Shown here: piece after piece, positions 23,649 to 32,325 of the stretch
Layout: each line of letters starts with the position of its first letter
How positions within the stretch are numbered: position 1 is the first letter of the stretch
Source of the DNA: Amycolatopsis bullii
Lineage (GTDB): Bacteria > Actinomycetota > Actinomycetes > Mycobacteriales > Pseudonocardiaceae
Assembly: GCF_014654205.1 (NCBI RefSeq)
Contig: NZ_BNAW01000060.1
Span: 1-54,126, forward strand
Reading direction: 5' to 3'
Length of the DNA stretch: 54,126 nucleotides
Program-made: the position numbers and the translations under genes
Notes under the pieces: model-generated
Database searches by the model: none
What the model was told of the DNA's origin: nothing
The model's input: the letters and a program-made list of their open reading frames with translations, nothing else

Positions 23649-24236
23649 GTGTCTTCGCTGTCCTTCGCCGGCAAGCGGCCCGTGCTGGCCGACCTCGTGC
23701 CCGGCTCGCTCGTGCGGGACATCGCGCTGGTCGCCGGCGGTGCCGTGCTCACCGGCGCCGCCGCGCAGCTGACGATCCCCGTGCCGGGCAGCCCGGTGCC
23801 GATGACCGGCCAGACGTTCGCCGCGCTGCTCGTCGGCGCGTCGCTCGGCATGTCGCGCGGTGCCGCCTCGATGCTGGTGTACCTGCTGGTCGGCGCGGTG
23901 GGCGTGCCGTGGTTCCAGCACGGCACCGCGGGCCTGTCCGGCGCGAGCGCCGGCTACATCGTCGGGTTCGTCTTCGCCGGTGCCCTGGTCGGCGCGCTCG
24001 CCGGCCGCGGCGGCGACCGGACGCCGGTGCGCACCGCGGGCACCATGGTGCTCGGCAACCTGGTCATCTACGCGTTCGGCGTGCCGTGGCTGATGGCCTC
24101 GACCGGGTTCGACCTGTCGACGGCGTTCGCCAAGGGCGTCACGCCGTTCCTGATCGGCGACGCGATCAAGATCGTCGTGGCCGCCGGTCTGCTGCCGCTG
24201 ACCTGGAAGCTGGTCTCCGGCCGCACGCAGGACTGA
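23649..24236 (+). CDS. bioY: Biotin transporter BioY
   Basis: The 195-residue membrane protein is the substrate-binding S component for biotin, with about six helices. VLTGAAAQLTIPVPGSPVPMTGQTFAALLVGASLGMSRGA is the BioY signature. The GTG start 23649 has GGGAGG at good spacing. No ECF A/T genes are adjacent, so it works alone or with a shared energising module. A very strong hairpin follows the stop. Confidence 0.95.
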   Translation: MSSLSFAGKRPVLADLVPGSLVRDIALVAGGAVLTGAAAQLTIPVPGSPVPMTGQTFAALLVGASLGMSRGAASMLVYLLVGAVGVPWFQHGTAGLSGASAGYIVGFVFAGALVGALAGRGGDRTPVRTAGTMVLGNLVIYAFGVPWLMASTGFDLSTAFAKGVTPFLIGDAIKIVVAAGLLPLTWKLVSGRTQD

Positions 24237-24239
24237 CCT

Positions 24240-24281
24240 CGTGAGTGGTTAGGGCGGTTCTCACCGCCCTAACCACTCACG
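24240..24281. terminator. Perfect 19-bp inverted repeat after bioY
   Basis: CGTGAGTGGTTAGGGCGGT (24240-24258) is followed by a TCTC loop and then its exact reverse complement (24263-24281). It begins 4 nt after the bioY stop codon. It should act as an intrinsic terminator; the perfect symmetry also fits a dispersed palindromic repeat. Confidence 0.75.
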
Positions 24282-24362
24282 ACCGGGTCCTCCGCGACGC
24301 GAGTGGCCCGTTCGCGACGGAGCACCGATCTTTGTCGGTGGCGGCGGCTAATGTGTGTCGCT

Positions 24363-26411
24363 GTGCCCGCCCGAACCGATTTCCCCGGCGTCCTCGAACT
24401 CCTCACCCACGCGGTGGAGTCCGTCGGCGGTGCCGAACGCCCAGGGCAGGTCCAGATGGCCGACGCCGTCGGCCGCGCCATCCGCACCGGTGAGCACCTG
24501 GCCGTGCAGGCCGGCACCGGCACCGGCAAGTCACTGGCCTACCTCGTCCCCGCGATCCGGCACGCCGTCGAGAAGGAGGCCACGGTCGTGGTCTCCACGG
24601 CCACGATCGCGCTGCAGCGCCAGCTCGTCGACCGAGACCTCCCCCGCCTGGCGAAGGCGCTGAAGAAGCCGCTCGGCCGCGAGCCGACCTTCGCGATCCT
24701 CAAGGGCCGCCGCAACTACATGTGCCTGCACCGGCTGGATTCCGGCGCGCCGGACGAGCCGGAGGACGCCCAGCTCTTCGACCCGTTCGCGGTGTCGCGG
24801 CTGGGCAAGGAGGTCACGCGGCTGCGGGAGTGGGCCTCGGACACCGAAACCGGCGACCGCGACGAGCTCGTCCCCGGCGTCTCCGACCAGGCGTGGCGCC
24901 AGGTTTCGGTGACGGCGAAGGAATGTCTCGGCGCTTCGCGCTGCCCGATCGGCACGGACTGCTTCGCCGAGAAGGCCCGTGCCGAGGCCGGCCGCGCCGA
25001 CGTCATCGTCACCAACCACGCGCTGCTGGCGATCGACGCGCTGCAGGGCTACCAGGTCCTGCCGGACCACGACGTGGTGATCATCGACGAGGCCCACGAC
25101 CTGGTCGACCGGGTCACCTCGGTCGCCACCGGCGAGCTGACCAGCGCGATGTGCGCGGCGGCCGCGCGCCGCTGCGGCAAGCTCATCGACGCCGACGTCG
25201 CCGACCGCCTGCTGGAGGCGGGTGACGGGCTGGCCCTGATCGTCGACGACCTGCCCGCGGGGCGGATGGACGAGCTGCCGCGGCCGCTGAAGGGCGCGAT
25301 CCCGGCGGTCCGCGACGCCGCGCACGCGTGCATCACGGCGCTGGGCAGCGACCGCAAGGAGGACGTCGAGGGGGCCACCGCGCGCAAGCTGGCGCGGTCG
25401 CTGCTCGACGAGGTGCACGACACCGCGGTCCGGCTGCTGGAGGCGTTCGACGACGACCAGGCGCACCAGCGCGACGTCGTCTGGCTGTCGGGCGACAAGT
25501 ACTCGTCGAACCCGCGGCCGCCGGCGCTGAAGGTGGCGCCGCTGGGTGTCGCCGGCCTGCTGCGCGAGCGGGTGTTCAACCAGCACACGACGATCCTGAC
25601 TTCGGCGACGCTGACCCTGGGCGGCACGTTCGACACGATGGCGCGGCAGTGGGGCCTCCCGCCGGGCGCGGCCCGGGTGGAGCAGGCGCCGGGGGCGGCG
25701 ACGGAGAAGGAAGCGCCGTCGGACGAGTCGGGCCCGAAGTGGACCGGCCTGGACGTCGGCTCGCCGTTCGACCACCGGCGCAACGGCATCCTGTACCTGG
25801 CCAAGCACCTGCCGCCGCCGGGCCGTGACGGCCTCACGCCGTCCACAATGGACGAACTGGCCGAGTTGATCGAGGCCGCGGGCGGACGCACGCTCGGGCT
25901 GTTCTCCTCGATGCGGGCGGCCAAGCAGGCCACCGAGGAGATGCGGGAGCGGCTGGACTTCCCGATCCTCTGCCAGGGCGACGACGCGACATCGCTGCTG
26001 GTCCAGAAGTTCTCCGAGGACGTCCGCACGTGCCTGTTCGGCACGCTGAGCCTGTGGCAGGGCGTGGACGTGCCCGGGCCGTCACTGCAGCTCGTGGTGG
26101 TCGACCGGATCCCCTTCCCGCGCCCGGACGACCCGGTGTCGTCGGCCCGGCAGCGCGCGGTGGAAGCCCGCGGCGGCAACGGGTTCTTGACGGTGGCGGC
26201 CACGCACGCGGCGCTGCTGCTGGCGCAGGGCACCGGGCGGCTGCACCGCGCGGTCAGCGACCGCGGGGTGGTGGCCGTGCTGGATTCGCGGCTGGCGAAC
26301 GCCCGCTACGGCGGTTTCCTGCGTGCGTCGCTGCCGCCGTTCTGGCCGACGATGGACCCGAAGGTGGTGCGGGAGGCACTGCGCCGGCTGGACGCAGCCG
26401 CGCCCGCGTGA
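24363..26411 (+). CDS. dinG: ATP-dependent DNA helicase DinG (XPD-like, Fe-S)
   Basis: This 682-residue superfamily 2 helicase has Walker A GTGTGKS (51-57) and the DEAH box IIDEAHDLVDR. The four Fe-S cysteines are spread over RRNYMCLHRL and ECLGASRCPIGTDCFAEKA. QGTGRLHR is motif VI. It unwinds 5'-tailed DNA, R-loops and D-loops. GTG 24363 is chosen because TAATGT lies 8 nt upstream and the N-terminus then starts PARTDFPGVLELL; an ATG at 24351 is possible. It is the ortholog by position of Rv1329c. Confidence 0.95.
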   Translation: MPARTDFPGVLELLTHAVESVGGAERPGQVQMADAVGRAIRTGEHLAVQAGTGTGKSLAYLVPAIRHAVEKEATVVVSTATIALQRQLVDRDLPRLAKALKKPLGREPTFAILKGRRNYMCLHRLDSGAPDEPEDAQLFDPFAVSRLGKEVTRLREWASDTETGDRDELVPGVSDQAWRQVSVTAKECLGASRCPIGTDCFAEKARAEAGRADVIVTNHALLAIDALQGYQVLPDHDVVIIDEAHDLVDRVTSVATGELTSAMCAAAARRCGKLIDADVADRLLEAGDGLALIVDDLPAGRMDELPRPLKGAIPAVRDAAHACITALGSDRKEDVEGATARKLARSLLDEVHDTAVRLLEAFDDDQAHQRDVVWLSGDKYSSNPRPPALKVAPLGVAGLLRERVFNQHTTILTSATLTLGGTFDTMARQWGLPPGAARVEQAPGAATEKEAPSDESGPKWTGLDVGSPFDHRRNGILYLAKHLPPPGRDGLTPSTMDELAELIEAAGGRTLGLFSSMRAAKQATEEMRERLDFPILCQGDDATSLLVQKFSEDVRTCLFGTLSLWQGVDVPGPSLQLVVVDRIPFPRPDDPVSSARQRAVEARGGNGFLTVAATHAALLLAQGTGRLHRAVSDRGVVAVLDSRLANARYGGFLRASLPPFWPTMDPKVVREALRRLDAAAPA

Positions 26412-26469
26412 CGCGGTCCACAGCCGCGCCCGGTACGGTGAAGCCACCGAAGCAACAAGGGAGCACCGG

Positions 26470-26811
26470 TTGACCCAGGATTCGTCCAGCGCCCAGTCCC
26501 GGACCGTCAGCGTCGACGACACCGGCGTGCGGCGGCGGCTCGCGGACGGCAGCGAAGAAGCTGTCACGTGGGCCGGCCTGTCGTCGGTGATGGTGCGGGT
26601 CATCCCCGACGGCCCGTGGAACGAAGACGTCTTCTTCATGCTGGTGGGCACCGACGGCAAGGGCACCGCGGTCCCGAGCGGCGACCCGGCGGCCGACGCG
26701 CTCATCGAGCGCCTGCAGGCCCTGCCGGGCTTCGACAACGAGAAGTTCATCGAGGCCATGACGACCGACGCCGACCAGGCCTACGTCGTCTGGGAATCCG
26801 GCCAGAACTGA
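26470..26811 (+). CDS. Conserved hypothetical protein (113 aa)
   Basis: This small soluble protein (VSVDDTGVRRRLADGSEEAVTWAGLSSVMVRVIPDGPWNEDVFFMLVG) reads as a beta-strand-rich domain. It begins with a rare TTG codon, supported by AAGGGAG six nucleotides upstream. I recognise no catalytic residues and assign no function. It lies 58 nt after dinG and just before the zinc-ribbon gene, so the three may be co-transcribed. Confidence 0.8.
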   Translation: MTQDSSSAQSRTVSVDDTGVRRRLADGSEEAVTWAGLSSVMVRVIPDGPWNEDVFFMLVGTDGKGTAVPSGDPAADALIERLQALPGFDNEKFIEAMTTDADQAYVVWESGQN

Positions 26812-26812
26812 A

Positions 26813-27088
26813 GTGCGCTGCCCGGTCTGCGGCGAGGAGAGCCTGAGCCCGCTCGCCGATCTCGACGCATCCAACTGGCTTGTCGCGCGGTTCAAGCGTC
26901 CCGGACTGCTCGAGTCACGTCCGAGCTTCGCGGCGCTCCACGCCCGAGTCTGCCGATCGTGCGGCGCCCTGCTGCCGTTCCTCGATCAGAAGCAACGCGA
27001 CGAGCTCGCCGAAGAGTGGGACACCCTGATCCCGGTCGCACCGGACCCTAAACCGGAAACTCCTCCGTCACCGGAATCCCCTTCTTGA
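26813..27088 (+). CDS. Small zinc-ribbon protein
   Basis: The 91-residue protein has two CxxC knuckles (RCPVCGEE at the N-terminus and CRSCGALLPF near residue 48) spaced as in a zinc ribbon, then a Pro/Glu-rich tail. The GTG start is 1 nt after the previous stop. Function unknown; it may bind nucleic acid or protein. Its 3' end overlaps the convergent osmC-family gene by 41 nt. Confidence 0.78.
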   Translation: MRCPVCGEESLSPLADLDASNWLVARFKRPGLLESRPSFAALHARVCRSCGALLPFLDQKQRDELAEEWDTLIPVAPDPKPETPPSPESPS

Positions 27089-27449
27089 GCGTGCGGCTCA
27101 CCGTGCAGAGCCGTTCGATCGCGCGATCCACAGCACCGGCCAGCGCGTCCCGCTGATCCGCCGTCAAAGTGGACACGTCGACATCGAAAGCGACGTGGAC
27201 GGCGTCCAGCTCCGAAGCACCTTCGCGGCGGTCGGCGTCGACGGTGACGCGGAACTTCGCGTCCTCACCGATCCGCCGGACGATCAGCTCCTCCGCCGTC
27301 ACCGCGCTGCAGCCCGCGGCCGCGATCTGCAGCAGCTCGGCGGGCGAGAAGGCCCCTTCCGCGCCCTTGCGACCCAGCCGCACCTCCGCGCCGCGTTCGT
27401 TGCGCCCGACGAACGCGTGCTCGCCCGTGCGTTCCACTTCCAGTGTCAT
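27048..27449 (-). CDS. OsmC/Ohr family peroxide-detoxifying protein
   Basis: The 133-residue protein has the two cysteines of OsmC/Ohr thiol peroxidases, C47 (AAAGCSAVTAEEL) and C115 (ERLCTVSRTLKKG), and the GRNERGAEVRLG arginine region. It should reduce organic hydroperoxides using lipoyl or other dithiols. GGAG lies upstream of the ATG. It is 16 nt downstream of the peptidyl-tRNA hydrolase gene and could be the last gene of the serB-pth2 operon. Confidence 0.9.
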   Translation of the reverse strand: MTLEVERTGEHAFVGRNERGAEVRLGRKGAEGAFSPAELLQIAAAGCSAVTAEELIVRRIGEDAKFRVTVDADRREGASELDAVHVAFDVDVSTLTADQRDALAGAVDRAIERLCTVSRTLKKGIPVTEEFPV

Positions 27450-27465
27450 GTCCGCTCCAACCGGG

Positions 27466-28245
27466 TCAGGATGCCGCTTGTTCCGGCGCCCACTGGGCGA
27501 GCACCGTGATCGTGCCCGGATCGACCTCGGTGAACCCGGCGTCTCGCACGGCGATGACGCGGTCGCGCCGCCACGCGCCCTCCGGGTCGTCGCCCGGGTG
27601 CAGTTCCTTCCACTGCACCACGCTCGCCGTGCGCACGGCGACCCGGAACCCCTGCGCGGCCCAGGCGGCCCGCTCGGCGTCGCCCAGCAGCGCGGCGAGG
27701 ATCATCGTCGCGTGGCCGACCTGGGCGGCGCCCTTGCCGACGGTCATCGGCACGTGCGGGTTGAGCAGCAGCAGCGGGACGCCGTCCGGGAGCGGCCCCG
27801 GCTCGTCCGGCGGCAGTTCGCTGCCGGAGATCTGCAGCCGCGCGACTTCCTTGGGGGTCTCGGTGACCAGCCCCGGCACGAGCGCCCGCGCCTCGGCGCC
27901 GTCGACCTCGACGGTGATGCCCGGCAGGTCCTGGACGGCCGCCCAGTGCGCGCCCCGCGCCCGCCGCGCGACCTTGCGGATCCGGTTGTCGAGCCAGGCG
28001 TGCACCGGCTCGGCCCACTCACCGCCGGGTTGCGAACGCTCGTCGAGGCACACCGCCAGCGCGGCCGCGGCCGCCGCCTCCAGCAGCGGCGTGCGGCCCG
28101 GCGGCTCGGCGCGTTCGATGCGGAGGATGACCGGCATCGCGCGGACTTCGTCGGGGAGCTCGTCGGAGGTGTCCGAAGTGTCTTCGGCCGGAAGCCCCAG
28201 CCAGAACGCGTAGCGGGCGCCCAGGGGGTCGAGAACGCTGCTCAC
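27466..28245 (-). CDS. Peptidyl-tRNA hydrolase, type 2 (PTH2), extended
   Basis: The 259-residue protein has a C-terminal PTH2 domain marked by VPMTVGKGAAQVGHATMI (catalytic Lys/His region) and VVQWKELHPGD. The typical PTH2 domain is near 120 residues, so the N-terminal half here is an extra domain (PVILRIERAEPPGRTPLLEAAAAA) of unknown role. PTH2 frees tRNA from stalled peptidyl-tRNA. The GTG start overlaps the serB stop (GTGA). Confidence 0.85.
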   Translation of the reverse strand: MSSVLDPLGARYAFWLGLPAEDTSDTSDELPDEVRAMPVILRIERAEPPGRTPLLEAAAAAALAVCLDERSQPGGEWAEPVHAWLDNRIRKVARRARGAHWAAVQDLPGITVEVDGAEARALVPGLVTETPKEVARLQISGSELPPDEPGPLPDGVPLLLLNPHVPMTVGKGAAQVGHATMILAALLGDAERAAWAAQGFRVAVRTASVVQWKELHPGDDPEGAWRRDRVIAVRDAGFTEVDPGTITVLAQWAPEQAAS

Positions 28246-29471
28246 GGCCGCATCAGCTCGAGCCCGTCGGCAGCGTCGGCCGCTTCGACCTCGCCGCGGG
28301 TGAGGCCGAGCACGAACAGCACGGCGTCGAGGTACGGGTGCGACAGCGCGGTGTCGGCCACCTCGCGCAGCGCGGGCTTCGCGTTGAACGCGACGCCCAT
28401 GCCTGCGGCCGACAGCATGTCGATGTCGTTCGCGCCGTCCCCGACGGCGACGCACTGCTCGAGCGGGATGTCGTACTCGGCGGCGAAGCGGCGAAGCACC
28501 TTCGCCTTGCCCGCGCGGTCGACGACGTCGCCGATGACCTTCCCGGTGAGCTTGCCGTCCACGATCTCGAGCTCGTTCGCCACGGCGAAGTCGAGCCCGA
28601 GCTCCTCCGCCAGACCGGCGATGACCTGCGTGAAGCCGCCCGAAACGACGCCGGTGCGGAAGCCCATCCGCTTGAGCGTCCGGATCGTGGTGCGGGCGCC
28701 CGGGGTCAGCTCGATCGACGCGGCGACCTGGTCGATCGCCGACGCGGGCAGGCCCGCCAGGAGCGCGACCCGCCGTTCCAGCGACTCGGTGAAGTTCAGC
28801 TCGCCGCGCATGGCCGCTTCGGTGATCTCGCGGATCTCCGGCTCGACCCCGGCGTGCGCGCCCAGCATCTCGATGACTTCGCCCTGGATCAGGGTCGAGT
28901 CCACGTCGAACACGACGAGCCGCTTCGCCCGGCGCGTGATGCCGGCGCGCTCCACGGCGATGTCGATCCCGGCCTCGACCGCGGCGTCGGCGAGTTCCGA
29001 GCGCAGCGCGGCGTCGGCTTCGGGGGTGTCCTCGTCGACCGAGACGTACAGCTCGAGCCCGGTCACGGGGTAGTCGGCGACGCTGCGGATCGCGTCGATG
29101 TTGGCGCCCAGGGCGGCCAGCCGGCGCGCGACCTCCGAGAAGCCCCGCGCGGTGACCGGGCGGCCCAGGACGACCAGCACGTGGGAGGAGTCACGGCGGC
29201 CGAGCGCGAACGGGTCGTCACCGATCGCGTTGCCGATCTTGACGTCGACCTGCATGCCGACGGACGCCATCGCCTGCTCGACCGCCTCCTGCAGGCCCTC
29301 CGGGTCGCGGTAGACCCCGGCGAGCACCCCGAGCACGAGCTGCCCGCGGATGACCACCTGCTCGACGTCGAGCACGTCGACGTCGTGCCGGGTCAGCACG
29401 GCGAACAGCACGGACGAGACACCCGGCTTGTCGGGGCCGGTCGTCGTGATCAGGACGGGGGTCTGGGTCAC
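28242..29471 (-). CDS. serB: Phosphoserine phosphatase SerB with N-terminal ACT domains
   Basis: The 409-residue protein has two ACT-type regulatory domains (residues about 5-80 and 97-170). A HAD phosphatase follows, with the nucleophile motif DVDST (189-193), GVVSGGFTQVI and GDGANDIDML. It completes serine synthesis. The double-ACT form, as in mycobacterial SerB2, is usually inhibited by serine. The GTG start has GAGGGA upstream. It is coupled to the PTH2 gene. Confidence 0.96.
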   Translation of the reverse strand: MTQTPVLITTTGPDKPGVSSVLFAVLTRHDVDVLDVEQVVIRGQLVLGVLAGVYRDPEGLQEAVEQAMASVGMQVDVKIGNAIGDDPFALGRRDSSHVLVVLGRPVTARGFSEVARRLAALGANIDAIRSVADYPVTGLELYVSVDEDTPEADAALRSELADAAVEAGIDIAVERAGITRRAKRLVVFDVDSTLIQGEVIEMLGAHAGVEPEIREITEAAMRGELNFTESLERRVALLAGLPASAIDQVAASIELTPGARTTIRTLKRMGFRTGVVSGGFTQVIAGLAEELGLDFAVANELEIVDGKLTGKVIGDVVDRAGKAKVLRRFAAEYDIPLEQCVAVGDGANDIDMLSAAGMGVAFNAKPALREVADTALSHPYLDAVLFVLGLTRGEVEAADAADGLELMRP

Positions 29472-29534
29472 TGGTCATCCCTCGTTCGGCAACGCTGCAC
29501 GGCCAGTCTGCCGGTCCGGGGCCGGACATAAGTA

Positions 29535-29573
29535 GAGCGCGTGCCCGGCTTCACATCAGCCGGGCACGCGCTC
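29535..29573 (-). terminator. ctaD terminator hairpin
   Basis: A perfect 16-bp GC-rich stem (GAGCGCGTGCCCGGCT with its complement) has a 7-nt loop and lies 17 nt downstream of the ctaD stop. Confidence 0.75.
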
Positions 29574-29589
29574 ACTCGATCAGGTGCTG

Positions 29590-31377
29590 CTACTTGTCGC
29601 CCTGCTCGCTCGCGTTGTCCTTGGAGTGGTCTCCCGGGATCACCGCTTCGGTGAGCAGCTGCGACGGCGCCGCGTGGCTGTTGACCTTCTGCTTCCCGAA
29701 GAAGCCGATCTCGCCCTCGTTGTGGATGCGCTCGATCATGTGCGGGTAGTGCAGCTCGAACGCCGGCCGCTCGGAGCGGATCCGGGGCAGCTCGGTGAAG
29801 TTGTGCCGCGGCGGCGGGCAGGAGGTCGCCCACTCGAGCGAGTTGCCGTAGCCCCACGGGTCGTCCACCGTGACGATCTCGCCGTACCGGTAGCTCTTGA
29901 AGACGTTCCAGATGAACGGCAGCGTCGAAGCACCGAGGATGTACGCGCCGATCGTGGAGATCGTGTTCAGCGTGGTGAAACCGTCGGTGGTCAGGTAGTC
30001 CGCGTACCGGCGCGGCATGCCCTCGGCGCCCAGCCAGTGCTGGACGAGGAACGTGCCGTGGAAGCCGATGAACGTGGTCCAGAAGTGCCACTTGCCGAGC
30101 TTCTCGTCCATCATCCGGCCGGTGATCTTCGGGAACCAGAAGTAGATGCCGGCGAAGGTGGCGAACACGATCGTGCCGTAGAGCACGTAGTGGAAGTGCG
30201 CGACGACGAAGTAGCTGTCCGACACGTGGAAGTCGATCGCCGGCGCGGCCAGCATGATGCCGGTCAGGCCGCCGAAGAGGAACGTGACGATGAAGCCCAT
30301 CGAGAAGATCATCGGCGTCTCGAAGGACAGCTGGCCCTTCCACATCGTGCCGATCCAGTTGAAGAACTTGATGCCGGTCGGGACGGCGATCAGGAACGTC
30401 ATGAAGGAGAAGAACGGCAGCAGCACGGCGCCGGTGGCGTACATGTGGTGTGCCCACACCGCGACCGACAGCGCCGCGATGGCCAGCGTCGCCCAGACCA
30501 GGCTCTTGTAGCCGAACAGCGGCTTGCGGCTGAACACCGGGAAGATCTCCGACACGATGCCGAAGAACGGCAGCGCGACGATGTACACCTCGGGATGGCC
30601 GAAGAACCAGAACAGGTGCTGCCAGAGGATCACGCCGCCGTTTTCGGGGTCGAACACGTGCGCCCCGAGGTGCCGGTCCGCCAGCAGGCCCATCAGGGCC
30701 GCGGTCAGGATCGGGAAGGCGAGCAGGATCAGGATGCTGGTGACCAGGATGTTCCAGGTGAAGATCGGCATCCGGTACATCGTCATGCCCGGCGCGCGCA
30801 GGCAGACCACGGTGGTGATCATGTTGACCGCGCCGAGGATGGTGCCGAGACCACCGATCACCAGGCCGGAGATCCAGAGGTCGGCGCCGACGCCCGGCGA
30901 GTGGATGGCGTCCGACAGCGGGGTGTAGGCGAACCAGCCGAAGTCGGCGGCGCCACCCGGGGTCAGGAAGCCCGAGATCACGATCAGGCCGCCGAAGAGG
31001 TACAGCCAGTACGAGAACGCGTTCAGCCGCGGGAAGGCGACGTCCGGCGAGCCGATCTGCAGCGGCAGGACGAAGTTCGCGAAGCCGAAGAGGATCGGGG
31101 TCGCGTACAGCAGCAGCATCACCGTGCCGTGCATGGTGAAGAGCTGGTTGTACTGCTCCTGCGACAGGAACTGCTGCCCGGGCCGCGCCAGCTCGGTGCG
31201 GATCAGCATGGCCATCGCGCCGCCCGCCATGAAGAAGGCGAACGACGTGACCAGGTACATGATCCCGATCTGCTTGTGGTCCGTCGTGCGGAACAACCGC
31301 AGCAGGTACGAACCCTTAACCGACTCGCGCGCGGGGTACGGGCGCGTGGCGATCGGCTTGGGGGCTACGGCCGTCAC
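29590..31377 (-). CDS. ctaD: Cytochrome c oxidase subunit I (aa3 type)
   Basis: The 595-residue integral membrane protein has the expected twelve helices and ligands. TMHGTVMLLL supplies the low-spin haem ligand. HPEVYIVALPFFGIVSEI supplies the CuB histidine and cross-linked tyrosine. HHMYATGA supplies CuB histidines, and HFHYVLYGT supplies the haem a3 and haem a histidines. It reduces O2 to water with proton pumping. GTG 31377 has GGAGG 5 nt upstream. It is monocistronic, as in other actinobacteria where the rest of the oxidase lies elsewhere. Confidence 0.97.
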   Translation of the reverse strand: MTAVAPKPIATRPYPARESVKGSYLLRLFRTTDHKQIGIMYLVTSFAFFMAGGAMAMLIRTELARPGQQFLSQEQYNQLFTMHGTVMLLLYATPILFGFANFVLPLQIGSPDVAFPRLNAFSYWLYLFGGLIVISGFLTPGGAADFGWFAYTPLSDAIHSPGVGADLWISGLVIGGLGTILGAVNMITTVVCLRAPGMTMYRMPIFTWNILVTSILILLAFPILTAALMGLLADRHLGAHVFDPENGGVILWQHLFWFFGHPEVYIVALPFFGIVSEIFPVFSRKPLFGYKSLVWATLAIAALSVAVWAHHMYATGAVLLPFFSFMTFLIAVPTGIKFFNWIGTMWKGQLSFETPMIFSMGFIVTFLFGGLTGIMLAAPAIDFHVSDSYFVVAHFHYVLYGTIVFATFAGIYFWFPKITGRMMDEKLGKWHFWTTFIGFHGTFLVQHWLGAEGMPRRYADYLTTDGFTTLNTISTIGAYILGASTLPFIWNVFKSYRYGEIVTVDDPWGYGNSLEWATSCPPPRHNFTELPRIRSERPAFELHYPHMIERIHNEGEIGFFGKQKVNSHAAPSQLLTEAVIPGDHSKDNASEQGDK

Positions 31378-31512
31378 TCCTGCCTCCAACACTGAAACCT
31401 TGTGGTGGTCATCGTCGCGCCACCGGGGCCCGGGAAGACCCGATCCGGCGGCTTAGGGGGATCGTAGCCCTCGCTACCGACAGTCGCGCGCACCGGCTGG
31501 CAAGATCGGCGC

Positions 31513-32325
31513 GTGGCCGACGACTACACCCGCGCGGCGGTGCGCGCGGCCCGCGCCGTGACCGCCCGGCTGGGGCTGCCCGGCCACGAGCCCGAAGTGC
31601 TCCACGAACGGTCGAACGTGCTGGTGAGACTGGGTCCGCTGGTGGCCAGGGTGCCCGCGACCACCCGCCTGGCGCGGACCGGGCCGGCCTGGCAGGAGCG
31701 GGACGTGGCGGTGTCGGAGTTCCTCACCGAACGTGGTGTGCTCGTCGTCTCACCCACCACGGATCCCCCGGCCGGACCCCATTTCGCCGAGGGGCTTCCG
31801 GTCACGCTCTGGCACCACACGCCGCACGATCCGGGCCGCCGGTACGCCCCGGACGTCGTCGCGCGGTCCCTCGCCGAGGTGCACGCGGCGCTGCGGGCGT
31901 ACCCCGGCGAACTGCCCCGGCGCGGCCCGCTGGACGACCTCGGCCACGTCTTCGACCGCCACGGCCTGGACCCCCGGTTGCGCGCGGAGGCGGCCCGCCT
32001 CGCCGCGACGCTGCCGGAGGCCGCCGTGCAGCCGCTGCACGGCGACGCCCACCCCGGGAACCTGATCGCCACGCCCGCGGGGCCGTGCTGGCTCGACTTC
32101 GAGGACACCTGGCGCGGACCGCTCGCCTGGGACCTGGGCATCCTCGCCCGCCAGGGCGGCCCGGAGTTCCTGGCCGCCTACCCGGGCGAAGTGGACGAAG
32201 AGGCACTTCGCGTGTGTACGCGGCTACGCGAGCTGTACTCGGTTGTGTGGCGGTTCGTCATCGCCATCCGGTTCCCGCACCGGCTTCCCGACGCGCGCTC
32301 GGCGCTCACCGCCTATTTCGCGTGA
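31513..32325 (+). CDS. Aminoglycoside phosphotransferase (APH) family kinase-like protein
   Basis: The 270-residue protein has the APH kinase catalytic loop LHGDAHPGNLI and the metal-binding WLDFEDTWRGPLAWDLG, preceded by a nucleotide-binding N-lobe. APH-fold proteins phosphorylate aminoglycosides, choline, homoserine or other small alcohols; nothing here shows antibiotic resistance. The GTG start has CAAGAT 6 nt upstream. It overlaps the convergent hydrolase by 13 nt. Confidence 0.88.
   Translation: MADDYTRAAVRAARAVTARLGLPGHEPEVLHERSNVLVRLGPLVARVPATTRLARTGPAWQERDVAVSEFLTERGVLVVSPTTDPPAGPHFAEGLPVTLWHHTPHDPGRRYAPDVVARSLAEVHAALRAYPGELPRRGPLDDLGHVFDRHGLDPRLRAEAARLAATLPEAAVQPLHGDAHPGNLIATPAGPCWLDFEDTWRGPLAWDLGILARQGGPEFLAAYPGEVDEEALRVCTRLRELYSVVWRFVIAIRFPHRLPDARSALTAYFA

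Noticed and set aside
29584..31395. A 603-codon frame opposite ctaD
   Set aside because: It is fully antisense to a certain cytochrome oxidase gene, with composition dominated by His/Asp/Arg/Gln as expected from a complementary frame.
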